A stretch of DNA of 64,000 nucleotides from Ruminococcus albus AD2013 (GTDB lineage: Bacteria; Bacillota; Clostridia; Oscillospirales; Ruminococcaceae). The DNA lies in assembly GCF_000526775.1 (NCBI RefSeq), contig NZ_JAGS01000005.1, positions 248,001 to 312,000 on the forward strand, written 5' to 3'. The position numbers and the translations under genes were made by a program. Shown in pieces: positions 33,939-44,207 of the stretch. The notes beneath the pieces were generated by a model, which was not told where the DNA came from, did no database searches, and was given only the letters and a program-made list of their open reading frames with translations. Within the stretch, counting starts at the first letter, position 1, and every line of letters begins with the position of its first letter.

Positions 33939-35405
33939 CTAGAATTGCAGCATCAGTAATTCTGCAACATAGTAATATCCGTTATTTTTGAAAATAGCAA
34001 CACCGACCTGATTAAAATTCTCGTTCATCCTCGCGTTACGGCAATTGTCTATGGATTGAAACCTTTGATGTATCTGCTGAGAATCATCGGAAGTTGTTCT
34101 CCAGACATTAAGACCATAGCCCTGGTTAGTAATTCCATAACGTGTCATTAACTGATCTATAGAGCCGTATAAAGGTGAGATATTGGTCGTGTTATCGTAT
34201 GTAGCCATATCTGCTGCAAATAACGTAGCAATTTTCTGAGCATCACCATCGGTAGCAAGAATGGAAAGATTGTTATTGATTCTCTCTGCATTAAGTGAGT
34301 TTATCACTCCGCTTGCATCGCTTTGTTCCAAAGCGCCAGCAACTCTCATTATCTCGTTATCCAGATTTGATTCTATTAGTGAGGGATTAGCAGTTACCTT
34401 CTGATTTCCAACGTATTCCTTATTTCGCAGGAACGGTCCTTGTTTATCAGAAGATAACATATTACCTTCATCATCATAGGTTTTGATGATTGTGTATTCA
34501 TAAGTAAGTTTGTAATCCCCCTCATACTCTGTTGTCTGATAAGACTCTTTTTGAGTATGCGTTTTTTTGCTTTTGGAGCCTGTGTTAACAGAAATATCCG
34601 GATCAACAACCACAGGGGCAGTTGTTACTTTATTTCCACCGGGCTTACCGACAACATACTCGTCCGGTTTTTGATCTGTACTGTCAGGCAAAGTCATATC
34701 CGGATTCTTAACTTCTCCGTTATTTCTCTCATTACCTGTTATATCAGCAAATACCTTTTCTTCGCTAATAGGATTCCAGATCAGATTTCCGTTTTTATCT
34801 TCATTTTTCTTGACGTATTCGACAACGACTCCGTCCTTGTTTTTTACGCCGTAAATATTTCCATCGATCTGCATATAGTTTGTCGGGATCGAATTATCGC
34901 CAGCCTGAGATTCACATGATGTTATGTACTCGTCAATGATGTTTCCGTATTTATCCACTTCTACGAAGGTGAACGAATTATCTCTGTTTCTTATGTATTT
35001 AAGGTACTTGACCATGCCGTTTGCATCAGTCACCTTATATACATCCTCAAGATCTTCTACAGCTTCATAATTATCGGGAATGTCGGGATTGACTTTTTCC
35101 CAGTTCAAAGCCGTACCATCTTCAGTGCATTTCCAATAAGAAAGGATCGTGCCATTTTCATCGACCTGCATATACAGTCCGTCTTCTCCCAACACGGGAA
35201 CATAATCCGATGGTATTCGGGGATCCAGATACCACTCTTCGCTAACTTCATACGACAAAGGAGCGATATCATTTTGAGTGTCCCACCAGTTGCTTGCGTT
35301 GTTTGATTCGTTTAGATGCCTGTTTATTGGCGTTTTACTTTTAAAGACCCATAAAGCGCAAAAAACACAGAACAGAAAAACGAATAGTATCACAATTTTA
35401 TTCAT
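33939..35405 (-). CDS. CAP/SCP-domain protein with membrane anchor
   Basis: Four hundred and eighty-eight residues. One N-terminal membrane segment (5-22), no lipobox; then a region of about 230 residues with three repeated beta units (SDYVPVLGEDGLYMQVDENG, DNYEAVEDLEDVYKVTDANG, TNYMQIDGNIYGVKNKDG); a linker; and a C-terminal CAP domain of about 130 residues (LNAERINNN near 370, NCRNARMNENFNQVGVAIF near 460). CAP proteins are secreted; bacterial ones are often of unknown activity. The next gene upstream is a class B sortase, 14 bases away, so the two are likely in one operon. Confidence 0.75.
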   Translation of the reverse strand: MNKIVILFVFLFCVFCALWVFKSKTPINRHLNESNNASNWWDTQNDIAPLSYEVSEEWYLDPRIPSDYVPVLGEDGLYMQVDENGTILSYWKCTEDGTALNWEKVNPDIPDNYEAVEDLEDVYKVTDANGMVKYLKYIRNRDNSFTFVEVDKYGNIIDEYITSCESQAGDNSIPTNYMQIDGNIYGVKNKDGVVVEYVKKNEDKNGNLIWNPISEEKVFADITGNERNNGEVKNPDMTLPDSTDQKPDEYVVGKPGGNKVTTAPVVVDPDISVNTGSKSKKTHTQKESYQTTEYEGDYKLTYEYTIIKTYDDEGNMLSSDKQGPFLRNKEYVGNQKVTANPSLIESNLDNEIMRVAGALEQSDASGVINSLNAERINNNLSILATDGDAQKIATLFAADMATYDNTTNISPLYGSIDQLMTRYGITNQGYGLNVWRTTSDDSQQIHQRFQSIDNCRNARMNENFNQVGVAIFKNNGYYYVAELLMLQF

Positions 35406-35419
35406 TTTATACTCCTACT

Positions 35420-36310
35420 TTAAATCTGTCTGCAAATTACTACTGTACGGCAATTGCTCGTATGATACGAACAAGTAACTAACGTAAGGAGATTATCATC
35501 TGCCTGAAGCTCAAATCCGTCTTTTTTTATTACACAGTTATCTAGTAATGTATTTCCATAGTCGAGGAAATCATTATCATCAAGGAAATCACATTTGTTA
35601 AACGACTTGTGATCGTTATTAAGGTCAACGATCATGCAGCCTATCACTTCCCATTCGGATGAATCTCCGCCGTAATCGAATTCCACAACGGGATGTTCAT
35701 CAAAAAATGCTTGATCCTCATAATTAACAAGTGGTTTGAACATTGATTCATAATAGGCATTTATATTGTGACCGTATATGGTCATGTTTTTGGCACCTAT
35801 ATACTGATTTCCATCAAGATAGATCGAGCCGTATGAATCGTATTGTTCCATATAATTATGCGTGAGATAATATTCATTATCTCCTTCAAGATAGAGAACC
35901 GGGTAATCTATCGAAGTCCCGGGTATTGATATCCAGCCGAAAGTCCTGTCAGTATACTCATATGTATAATAGCTTTGTTCAGCTGAACTTGTTCTACTAT
36001 CTGCTGAAGCTGATGAACTTGAATCTTTGTTCTGTGAAGATTCCTTTTTTGATTCAGGAACTTCCTCATAGCTGTCATCGTCCTTATCATGGTATGCATC
36101 TTCATTATTTTCTTCATCTACAAAGTCATTCTGGAAACTAAGTTCTTTGTTTTGACGTTTTTCTCTCAGGTCATCGTACTGAGAATCCTTAGTTTTTGGT
36201 TCAAAGTACTGTTTATATCCTACGTAGCCAAAAGACCCAGCTGCAATAAGAGATAAACATACTGCTATTATTTTGATTTTTAGTTTTGAATTTTTATTAT
36301 TATCAAACAT
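35420..36310 (-). CDS. Class B sortase
   Basis: Two hundred and ninety-six residues. One membrane anchor near 11-31, an acidic Ser-rich linker, then the sortase fold with WISIPGTSIDYPVL, catalytic His in YGHN near 178, Cys280 in TLVTCSY and Arg288. Class B enzymes cut a NPQTN-like signal and join the protein to peptidoglycan or pilins. No protein in the window ends with a clear sorting motif, so the substrate is elsewhere or the motif is unusual. The promoter is the extended -10 at 36345-36350. Confidence 0.88.
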   Translation of the reverse strand: MFDNNKNSKLKIKIIAVCLSLIAAGSFGYVGYKQYFEPKTKDSQYDDLREKRQNKELSFQNDFVDEENNEDAYHDKDDDSYEEVPESKKESSQNKDSSSSASADSRTSSAEQSYYTYEYTDRTFGWISIPGTSIDYPVLYLEGDNEYYLTHNYMEQYDSYGSIYLDGNQYIGAKNMTIYGHNINAYYESMFKPLVNYEDQAFFDEHPVVEFDYGGDSSEWEVIGCMIVDLNNDHKSFNKCDFLDDNDFLDYGNTLLDNCVIKKDGFELQADDNLLTLVTCSYHTSNCRTVVICRQI

Positions 36311-36344
36311 AGGTTCCCTGCCTTTCGATTTTTTCTCTAAATAT

Positions 36345-36350
36345 ATTATA
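36345..36350 (-). promoter_or_regulatory. Extended -10 promoter for the sortase gene
   Basis: On the minus strand AAATTTTCTGC precedes TATAAT, matching the recurrent promoter of this window. Confidence 0.6.
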
Positions 36351-36368
36351 GCAGAAAATTTGTAATTT

Positions 36369-36737
36369 TCAAATTTTTATTTTCTTCTGAAGAACAGCAT
36401 AAGCTTTGTCTTCATTTTTTCTATATATTTCAATGCTTTTTTCGTCTGATAAGCATTTTTTTATGTCTATATATGAAATAGGTTCGTTAGCTGCATTTGT
36501 TTCAGTTTGGAGAAAAGCTAAATCATCTTCGAAAAAATCATTATCTGCCAAATCATCGAGATCTGAAAAAAGGTCATCCGAAATCAGATCTTTTGTTTCG
36601 TTGGTTCTATTATCACGTTTAGGAACACTTTGTTCGGTACTAAACATTGAAGCTAACAGATTGAAACCCAATACTATACCGAATATGGCAAACAAATAGC
36701 CGAGTAACGAAAATAACAAAAGAAAAGAAAAACTCAT
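36369..36737 (-). CDS. Small single-pass membrane protein with acidic tail
   Basis: One hundred and twenty-two residues: a hydrophobic segment at about 2-33, then a very acidic domain (LISDDLFSDLDDLADNDFFEDD). ATG 36737 has GGGGAG eight bases upstream; the longer frame lacks a site. Its acidic tail is like that of the next protein upstream, so the two may act together. No family recognised. Confidence 0.6.
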   Translation of the reverse strand: MSFSFLLLFSLLGYLFAIFGIVLGFNLLASMFSTEQSVPKRDNRTNETKDLISDDLFSDLDDLADNDFFEDDLAFLQTETNAANEPISYIDIKKCLSDEKSIEIYRKNEDKAYAVLQKKIKI

Positions 36738-36814
36738 ACAAAAACTCCCCTTCCAAAATAAACGAATTATCTTGCTTTTGAAAATATTATACAAGATTTT
36801 TACGTCCAATAATA

Positions 36815-38854
36815 TCAAATAAGAAGTTCTCCTATTTCTTCTATATCAACTGATGCCAGATCACTCATGTATACGTCAGTTCCATCATATGGTATCTCAA
36901 TATCGTATTCATCCTGCTCCATTCCGTAATCAACAGGATCACTTTCAGGGAGAATTGCATCATCAGAAAATTCACTTGCGAAATCTATAGTGTCGGAGAT
37001 ATTTTGTATGCTATCATACGGATCCCCAAAAGCAATGCCGTTATCTTCAAAACCCTGCGGTATTTCAAAGTCTATCGCGGATTCTATAGCATCTTCAGGC
37101 ATCTCGTTTTCTATTGAATCGCTTACATTATCGATTTCGATATTTTTTAAATTTTCAATTTCACTATTTGCTGAAACATCCGTAGATACGCTATTATCAG
37201 GGATTTCATCTTTGTCTGAATCGTTATTGTAAAGTTCCTGATCCTGAACAGAATCATCATTCCAGTCAGATGAAAGGTCATCAAGACTGTCACCGATGTT
37301 ATCTACATCCTTAACAGCATCTTCACTTTCTATATCTGTATTTTCAGAGCCGTCTGTATCTGATGGTGACAGACTCTTATTATCTGTCAGGGTTCCATCG
37401 TTCTGATCCATCAGCTCAACATCTCCGCCGATTTCAGGCGTTTTTTCAGGTATATCATCATTACTCGTTTCCGCATCATTCTCGACAGTTCCATCTTCCG
37501 AGAATTCAGGAAATGAAACATCTGTTTGAGTATCTGCTGCAATATCTGCAGATAGATCCTCATCTTGGACAGTTGGATCAGTATTATCCTGCTCATTTAC
37601 TGTTCCATCGCCATCAACATCATTTGCGCTTAATAAAGCAGATTTTCCGGGATCAGCAATATCGTCAACGGCATCTAATTCTTCCTGACTGCCGTTTTCT
37701 ACCTGTTTTTCACTGGAATCAGCGTCTTCCGGTGTCACTGTTTGATCATCAATCGATACGATAGGAACATCATCTATTTTATCAAATTCCAATGCTTCAT
37801 CTGTTATATCCGAATTTTCCTCTGTATTTTTTCTGTCAAGTTCATCGTCAGGTTCTTCCAGACGTTCAGGCTTTTCGTATTTATCAAAAGATTCCGAATC
37901 ATTGGTATTATCGTGTGTGCTGTTATCTTTTTCAGGTTCTTCATCCGAGTGTACAGTTTTGGATTCAGCTATTGCCGAATCATCCGAAGAATAATCGCTG
38001 ATATTATCATGTGGCTTTATTTCTTCGTCTGTAGCTTTTGTATCAGACGAATTGTCATTTTCATTCTGAAACTCAATTCCATCATCGTTGGATAATGTTC
38101 CTTCGATATCCGATTCATTACTTTCAATTTCATTTGATTGTTCATCGGAAACAGCCGGATCATTTACATCCATGTCAGACAACCGGAGTTCAATGTTGTT
38201 TTCAGCCCTGTTTTCCATTATATCTTCACGATGGTCATTATCTATCGCGTTATTGTCATTATTCTCGATTTCCTTTAGATTGTCCTGAGGATCTTCTATC
38301 TCTTGGTGTTCAACGTCAGTCGTTTCAAAAGGCTCGATCTCATTAACTTCGACCTTATTATCTTCTTTTTCTAAATCATTTTTCTCATTCTCAATCGCTT
38401 TTTCTTTTGCATCCTCGATCAAATCTGAAATAGTATTGAGCATTTCAGGCAAACTCATTTTTGAAAAAGTATTGAACTTATCAATGGCAGTCAAAGTTTT
38501 TTCTATCGGTTCCTTTATACTGTCAGGTATTTTTTCGATAATTCCGGCTTTTGCTTCATCGTAGCCATCAACTCTGTAACTTAGCTCCTTGTCAACGATC
38601 TTTGTAAAATCGATCAGTTCTGTTTTGCTTATGTCAAGCACGAAAGCAAAGTCCTTTAGGACTTCTTTAAGAACAAGGTTATCGACCTTCTCCGCCCCGG
38701 CTCTTATTTTGTCGGCCATAACGTGTTCATACGAACCCGAAACAGTAGACCGGGATTCTTCTTTACTCCCATCATTATTGGTTATATCTGTGCTCAGATC
38801 TATGAGAACAGAGTTATCGTTGGAGGAAAAATCGCTGTTTGCAAAATTATCCAT
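36815..38854 (-). CDS. Very acidic hypothetical protein (679 residues)
   Basis: The first 170 residues are an ordinary mixed helical domain (KTELIDFTKIVDKELSYRVD); the rest is almost pure Asp/Glu/Ser/Asn, low in complexity and probably unfolded, with a calcium-loop-like DVDGDGTVNEQD near 405. There is no signal peptide. ATG 38854 has AAAGGAGTG ten bases upstream. It lies downstream of the giant 1707-residue gene, in the same direction. Related acidic-linker composition appears in the VWA protein, which hints at similar origin, but no family is known. Confidence 0.65.
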   Translation of the reverse strand: MDNFANSDFSSNDNSVLIDLSTDITNNDGSKEESRSTVSGSYEHVMADKIRAGAEKVDNLVLKEVLKDFAFVLDISKTELIDFTKIVDKELSYRVDGYDEAKAGIIEKIPDSIKEPIEKTLTAIDKFNTFSKMSLPEMLNTISDLIEDAKEKAIENEKNDLEKEDNKVEVNEIEPFETTDVEHQEIEDPQDNLKEIENNDNNAIDNDHREDIMENRAENNIELRLSDMDVNDPAVSDEQSNEIESNESDIEGTLSNDDGIEFQNENDNSSDTKATDEEIKPHDNISDYSSDDSAIAESKTVHSDEEPEKDNSTHDNTNDSESFDKYEKPERLEEPDDELDRKNTEENSDITDEALEFDKIDDVPIVSIDDQTVTPEDADSSEKQVENGSQEELDAVDDIADPGKSALLSANDVDGDGTVNEQDNTDPTVQDEDLSADIAADTQTDVSFPEFSEDGTVENDAETSNDDIPEKTPEIGGDVELMDQNDGTLTDNKSLSPSDTDGSENTDIESEDAVKDVDNIGDSLDDLSSDWNDDSVQDQELYNNDSDKDEIPDNSVSTDVSANSEIENLKNIEIDNVSDSIENEMPEDAIESAIDFEIPQGFEDNGIAFGDPYDSIQNISDTIDFASEFSDDAILPESDPVDYGMEQDEYDIEIPYDGTDVYMSDLASVDIEEIGELLI

Positions 38855-38897
38855 AAACGCTACACTCCTTTCAGAAATGCTAATTCTGTACAGAAAT

Positions 38898-38926
38898 ATT
38901 AGCTGCCGCCATAAGCAGCAGCTAAA
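38898..38926 (-). repeat. Hairpin between the two acidic-protein genes
   Basis: TTAGCTGC and GCAGCTAA form an inverted repeat around a short loop. The T-run is weak, so it may be only a partial terminator. Confidence 0.4.
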
Positions 38927-38960
38927 ACATTCCTTGTTCTAAAACTTTAATGCACGATAA

Positions 38961-41900
38961 TTAATCAGATTCCTGATCATTGCTTATCCTGCTTTCCTGA
39001 TAGTCGTACTCATCAAGCACTTCCATCACTCTGTCAACGCCTAAAACGTCATTGTCTCTTTCCTCAAATTCAAATTTATCCAGCTCCTGACAGATAGCAT
39101 CATTATCGTTTTTCTCAACTGCACCATTGACCGCAGACAAGACTTGGGTGAGTCTGTCGAGATACGTTCCCTTATCCTCAACACTTGTTCTGGCATCGAT
39201 TATAAGGTCTTGGATCTTTTCTTTTACGTCATCGTCTTTGTCGCTTATCATTATATCTACGACAGCATTAATTATCTCTCCTATTTCAGCCTGTGCAGCT
39301 TCGACCTTATCATCATCGATATCGATGTCGTTTATATTACCATCCTCATCTCTAGTAACACCGTATATGCTATCGATCATATCGTCTACTCTGGACATGA
39401 ATACATCGTTGAGAGTTTTAGTATCCACTCCCAGTTCGGAAAGCTTTTCATCCGCTATGACTTGAACCTTGGAAATGCATCCGGTATCCTGAGCGATTCT
39501 TGATATTGCATTAGCGATCTTATCGCTTTCTTCAGGATTATCCTTAGCATATTCGGCTATTCTGTCCATTACGATCTCAAATCTGGCTTCAAAGTTTTTG
39601 TAGTCAAGTTCTGACGGTTCATATGCTTCAAATGCCCCGTCTACAACTTTAGTGTTTTCGGCTGAATTAATTCCCGAAATAAAGTTATCAAGAAGGTCAG
39701 ACGTTTTGTAGCTTTCATCATTTATAAATTCTTTGACCATTAGTTCCTGGTCTTTATGGCAGTCGGTTGATACTGCTTCAAGTTTTATTGAATCTTGTTC
39801 AATTTTATCGACCAGCGAAGCTTTAGATGTCAAGTAGCTCGATATCTGTTTAGGACTTTTGTTGAGATCAACACCAGAATCCCGGATAGCACTGACTATT
39901 ATTTTTGACACATCCGATGAATCCGGCACGGAACCGACAGCTGATGATACAGTCTCTGTTATATCGTCTGCCATACCATCTATTGCCTTGGTTATAGCGT
40001 TTATTATTGATTCATCGTTTCTGCTATTGTTATCTATCAGGGCGCCGTCTTGTATCATCTCCTTTGCCCCTTCGATACCTTCTTTTATAGCTTCCCTTTT
40101 ATCGTCAACATCATTGTAAGCTACTTCGTAGACTACGCCGTATTCTTTAACAGCTTCAACCATTGAAAAATGTTCCTTGGCATCATCACGTTCTGTTTTG
40201 TTTTCGACTTCCAGAGAAAGAAAATCTCTTTTTACAGAATCGATCAGTCCCTCTGCATTATCACCTTTTACTTCCAGCTCAGTCATAAGCTTAGAGAAAG
40301 TATCGGCATTTTCTTCCGGAGATCTATCACTGGTCAGATCTCCAAAATTCATATCACTTATTACTTCAAAGTTATCTGTGTCCCCCAGGAGAGTAAAAAG
40401 TGATTCTATCTTATCATTTTCCTCTCCATCCATATCTTCCCATAGAGCTTTATAATCGACTTGAATGTTATCTCTGAGGACATCCGTTGTATCGTCAGGT
40501 GTTTCAGACTTGTCAATTTCGGCTGCAACGTTATCATTTGTTTCGCGGATCAAAGTAGGATCGGACGTATTTTCGTCTTTGGCATCATACACCTCAACTT
40601 TATCTGCTTCTCTATCTTTATCCTCATATGTGGTTTCAATAAGTTTATCATCCTTATCGTAAGTGCTTACAGATACTCTGTCTCCGTCATCATAGTTATA
40701 GATCATGCTTTTTTCGATTTGACCATCTTCATCATAGAATCGTGTTTTGGTAGGATTATCTTCCTTATCAAAAGATTCTACTGAACTCAGTACACCATCG
40801 TCATATTTGTAGGAGTCTTTTTCTATAACTTCGCCATCGTCATAATAAGTTGATTCAATTACAATATTATCGCTGCTGTAATTATCGATCTCGACCAGTT
40901 TATCATCTCTATCATAGACTTCTACGGAAAAAGAACCGTCAACATTGTAGCGGTATTCTTCCCGTGAAACTATTTCTCTCTTTTCATCAACATGTTCAGT
41001 CCTGACTACCCTGCCTTCGATGGTAAAAGTGATCTTTGCTTCGTTATCGGTTTTGTCGTAATCGATCTTTACGTTATCCTCGGTTTCGATCTTGAGGTAT
41101 GTGTCCTTGCAGATATCAGATTTAAAGTCATCAGGATCATTGCGGGTTATATCAGTATGGTACATTTCCTTTATTACCGATTTGACCTTATCTCCATCGT
41201 CAAAAGTCTTATCTTTAAGCGCTTGGTCAAAGGTTGAAAGGTCCTTGCTTATAGCGTTATACATTTTTTGTTTGTCGCCGTCAGACAAGTCTGATGATTT
41301 GATGTACTCGATTCGCGAATCAACAAAATCATGATCCTTGTCATTCATGTTAGTTCTAAGAATATCTTCTTTGTGTGTCAGTTCAGCAGTGGTCGGAGAT
41401 ATTTCTCTGTTATATATATCAATTTTGTCCTTAAAATCAATATCATCAGACCTTAACTCAGCGGCTGTGCTGCCCAACTCCTTGATCTTGGCATCTATCT
41501 CGACTTTTTCATCATCGGTTATGAAAGGCATGTCCTTGATCGAGTCAAGCTCAGCTATCTTATCATTAAGCTTATCTACCTTATCATCAATATCTTTATC
41601 GGACAAAGATATGTTTTTCTCAAAAAACGAAGACAGTTCCTTTACATCATCATTCTTGATCCCGATATTATCTTCCGCCTTGTAATCCAGAAACTGTGTT
41701 TGTTCTTTTGAGAAATAAACATTATCCTTACTTACGTCGATTTTATCTCCGGCAAAGTGTTCAAACCTAAGATCACGATACTCCGTTTTATTTGATTCAA
41801 GGTCAAAAACCGCATAACCTAATGTGATCGGCCTGTCTATACCGGATACTTTAGAATCGCTATAGGTCATTTTATCCTTGAAATCATCGGAAAATTTATC

Positions 41901-44084
41901 AGTCGAGCCTATAAAGCCCTTTACCGCAACTACGAGTTTTCCGTCATTTACTACATTCCCGCCTTTAAAGGAAACGATATTATTAAAACCTCGTTCGGAA
42001 ATGATCTCTACCCTGTTTTTTGTAACTGCTCCTATATCAGATACTGAAATTTTGCTGTCAGAATCTTTTATATAGTATTTATTGTCTTCTCTTACGACTT
42101 TTGAGCTTTCATCAAGCTTGAGCGAGCCCAAATCATAAGATTTTGTCTTCTCAACATCATTACTCTTTTCAATCTCCACGTCATTCTTACTTACCTGTTC
42201 AACTCTATCCGACTTAAACTCATAATCAGCGTCGGATGCCTTTTTGAAAATTTCTGATTCAAAATCATCCTTGGAAGTGCCGTCAAGTTCCTTGCTGTAT
42301 ATTTTTTCGACAATACCCGATACTGCTTTTTTATCTTCAAAATCAACGTTTTTTATCTTATCATCCGTATCTTTGGGATCGTGCCTGAAATTTTTGAGCA
42401 AAGATTCTTTGTCGCTTGTGGAAAGGTCAGATTTTTCTATATACTCTTTTTTGGCATTGTCAACGTCGTCTTTTGTTGCCTGACCATTGCTTTCTTTTTC
42501 GACTGCTGCCTCTATATTATTCCACGCGGTTTCCAGCTTGTGCTTGCTTTCTATTTCCGTTTCAGAGTGATCTTTACGGATAACTTCGCTTTTCTTTTCA
42601 GACTGTTCTATCCTTTCTTTATCAGTATTTCCCTTATCTTCGGACAAAACAGCCTTATCATTTTCAAGCTCGTCCTTTATCGATTCAAGCTTCTGCTTCT
42701 CATCATCTGTAATTGACGATTTTTCATCCTGAAGGATAGAATCTATGTTTTCAATCCTTTTTTCTATGTTGTCGTATTCTTTTTCAATATCCTTGCTTTC
42801 CGGTTCGACCTTGTTGGCTAAAGCGTTTGTAAGTCTATCAACATCACTTTCGTTTCTGGTAGAAATCATATATTTCTGCTCATTATCGAGTTTGAGTTTA
42901 TAAAAATCAACTTTGTAATTTTCGCCGCTGATGTGATTACCGCGAACATCAACTGTTTCGGTCTTTTTGGTTTCAACATCGATTATCTTGTATCCGACAA
43001 TAATGGGAGAATCTATGCCTCTCAGTTTCTCGTTGCCGTTTTTATCGGTATATGTCATTTTTGATGCAAAATCGGAAGAAAGTGTATCTCTATCATCTTT
43101 TGCTACAAATCCATAAACAGCAACTGTAACTTTACCATCAACAACAGCGTGATTTCTGTCATCTGTAACAATATTTATCTTTCCGTTTCTCTCAGTTAGT
43201 TCAACGCCGCCAAGCTTTACTCCGTTAAGATCTACGGCATTCACGCTTCCTATTTTCTTGTCACGCTGATCAACAGTATCATTAGCTGACAATACTGTTC
43301 CGTTATCGAGAGAAAAAGTCACATCGTTATTGTCAGTCTTATCCAAAAAGCCTGTTCTATGGTAACGCTCTAAATCATCTGCATTGTCAATACCTTCGAT
43401 ATGATCCAGATACTGCTCTAATGCACTAAGGATAACGGCTTCAACGGTCAGTCCGTTGATAAGTCTGTAGGCGGACATAAATATTTCGCCTTTGGTAACG
43501 TATTTGCCGTTAAGCGGAAGGTCATTTTCCTTAGCAATGATCATTAATTTCAGGTCATTGTACTGTTTAAACACGTTATGCCTGTCCAGATGAGCATAAT
43601 TATTCGATTTATCTATCGCATCATTGATCCTATCTGCCTTATCTGTAAGTTCTACCAGTGAATTCTTAAAAGCATCGATTTCTTTTCCTTCAAATACCGG
43701 CAGGTGATCAGCAAGATTACTGCTAAATAGCTCTGCTGTTTCGGTATCGTCCCGGAAGATTTCATCCGAGTTTCTTATTTCGCTGCTTACAGCATTTATC
43801 TGATCTATAAATACAGCTGTTAATTCAGCTTTTGATGCGTAAACTGCGGAACCACCATCTGTATCTACGCCGTTGCCGACTTTTATAAAACAATTATTAT
43901 CTTCGTCGTACTTTACTGAAGATTCCTTGTTTTCAATAAAAAATCTGCTAAGTGCATCTCCAAGCCCCTTCTCTTCAATCAAAGAAATGACTTTTTGCAT
44001 TTCTGGTTCGATAACCTTCTGAAAATTAGGGTCGGTAAAAACGTCACCATTTAATCCCATATTATTTGATATAGATCTAGCCAT
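38961..44084 (-). CDS. Giant acidic repeat protein (1707 residues)
   Basis: No signal peptide or membrane segment; rich in Asp, Lys, Glu and Ser. Two related units of about 130 residues are visible near 265-400 and 695-825 (VDGKVTVAVYGFVAKDD and NDGKLVVAVKGFIGSTD), each followed by KMTY, a GID-PI-GY motif and a TxxxR line. Near 1040-1180 there are short tandem beta units (YDRDDKLVEI, YYDDGEVIEK, YDEDGQIEKS) like MORN-type or antitoxin-type repeats. The remaining parts are coiled-coil-like. ATG 44084 has AAAGGAG upstream and an extended -10 box at 44122. It is an unknown scaffold-sized protein. Confidence 0.7.
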   Translation of the reverse strand: MARSISNNMGLNGDVFTDPNFQKVIEPEMQKVISLIEEKGLGDALSRFFIENKESSVKYDEDNNCFIKVGNGVDTDGGSAVYASKAELTAVFIDQINAVSSEIRNSDEIFRDDTETAELFSSNLADHLPVFEGKEIDAFKNSLVELTDKADRINDAIDKSNNYAHLDRHNVFKQYNDLKLMIIAKENDLPLNGKYVTKGEIFMSAYRLINGLTVEAVILSALEQYLDHIEGIDNADDLERYHRTGFLDKTDNNDVTFSLDNGTVLSANDTVDQRDKKIGSVNAVDLNGVKLGGVELTERNGKINIVTDDRNHAVVDGKVTVAVYGFVAKDDRDTLSSDFASKMTYTDKNGNEKLRGIDSPIIVGYKIIDVETKKTETVDVRGNHISGENYKVDFYKLKLDNEQKYMISTRNESDVDRLTNALANKVEPESKDIEKEYDNIEKRIENIDSILQDEKSSITDDEKQKLESIKDELENDKAVLSEDKGNTDKERIEQSEKKSEVIRKDHSETEIESKHKLETAWNNIEAAVEKESNGQATKDDVDNAKKEYIEKSDLSTSDKESLLKNFRHDPKDTDDKIKNVDFEDKKAVSGIVEKIYSKELDGTSKDDFESEIFKKASDADYEFKSDRVEQVSKNDVEIEKSNDVEKTKSYDLGSLKLDESSKVVREDNKYYIKDSDSKISVSDIGAVTKNRVEIISERGFNNIVSFKGGNVVNDGKLVVAVKGFIGSTDKFSDDFKDKMTYSDSKVSGIDRPITLGYAVFDLESNKTEYRDLRFEHFAGDKIDVSKDNVYFSKEQTQFLDYKAEDNIGIKNDDVKELSSFFEKNISLSDKDIDDKVDKLNDKIAELDSIKDMPFITDDEKVEIDAKIKELGSTAAELRSDDIDFKDKIDIYNREISPTTAELTHKEDILRTNMNDKDHDFVDSRIEYIKSSDLSDGDKQKMYNAISKDLSTFDQALKDKTFDDGDKVKSVIKEMYHTDITRNDPDDFKSDICKDTYLKIETEDNVKIDYDKTDNEAKITFTIEGRVVRTEHVDEKREIVSREEYRYNVDGSFSVEVYDRDDKLVEIDNYSSDNIVIESTYYDDGEVIEKDSYKYDDGVLSSVESFDKEDNPTKTRFYDEDGQIEKSMIYNYDDGDRVSVSTYDKDDKLIETTYEDKDREADKVEVYDAKDENTSDPTLIRETNDNVAAEIDKSETPDDTTDVLRDNIQVDYKALWEDMDGEENDKIESLFTLLGDTDNFEVISDMNFGDLTSDRSPEENADTFSKLMTELEVKGDNAEGLIDSVKRDFLSLEVENKTERDDAKEHFSMVEAVKEYGVVYEVAYNDVDDKREAIKEGIEGAKEMIQDGALIDNNSRNDESIINAITKAIDGMADDITETVSSAVGSVPDSSDVSKIIVSAIRDSGVDLNKSPKQISSYLTSKASLVDKIEQDSIKLEAVSTDCHKDQELMVKEFINDESYKTSDLLDNFISGINSAENTKVVDGAFEAYEPSELDYKNFEARFEIVMDRIAEYAKDNPEESDKIANAISRIAQDTGCISKVQVIADEKLSELGVDTKTLNDVFMSRVDDMIDSIYGVTRDEDGNINDIDIDDDKVEAAQAEIGEIINAVVDIMISDKDDDVKEKIQDLIIDARTSVEDKGTYLDRLTQVLSAVNGAVEKNDNDAICQELDKFEFEERDNDVLGVDRVMEVLDEYDYQESRISNDQESD

Positions 44085-44121
44085 AATTTTTATCTCCTTT
44101 CAAGCTTTGATAACTATTTTT

Positions 44122-44127
44122 ATTATA
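44122..44127 (-). promoter_or_regulatory. Extended -10 promoter for the giant gene
   Basis: On the minus strand AAAATCTAC precedes TATAAT, a close variant of the recurrent promoter. A divergent box TATAAT (44176-44181, plus) faces the gene at 44208, so this is a two-way promoter region. Confidence 0.55.
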
Positions 44128-44207
44128 GTAGATTTTTATCTTGAGTAAAAATTCCAAAAAAAATAAATTTTCTTGTATAATAAATTTATGAGGAGGTTTT
44201 TTTCTAT

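Noticed and set aside
37363..38346. Several plus-strand frames over the acidic 679-residue gene
   Set aside because: Low-complexity shadows of GAT/GAA codons with no start signals.
39127..42716. Plus-strand frames over the giant gene
   Set aside because: Antisense shadows; the minus-strand gene has a good ribosome binding site and one open frame of 1707 codons.
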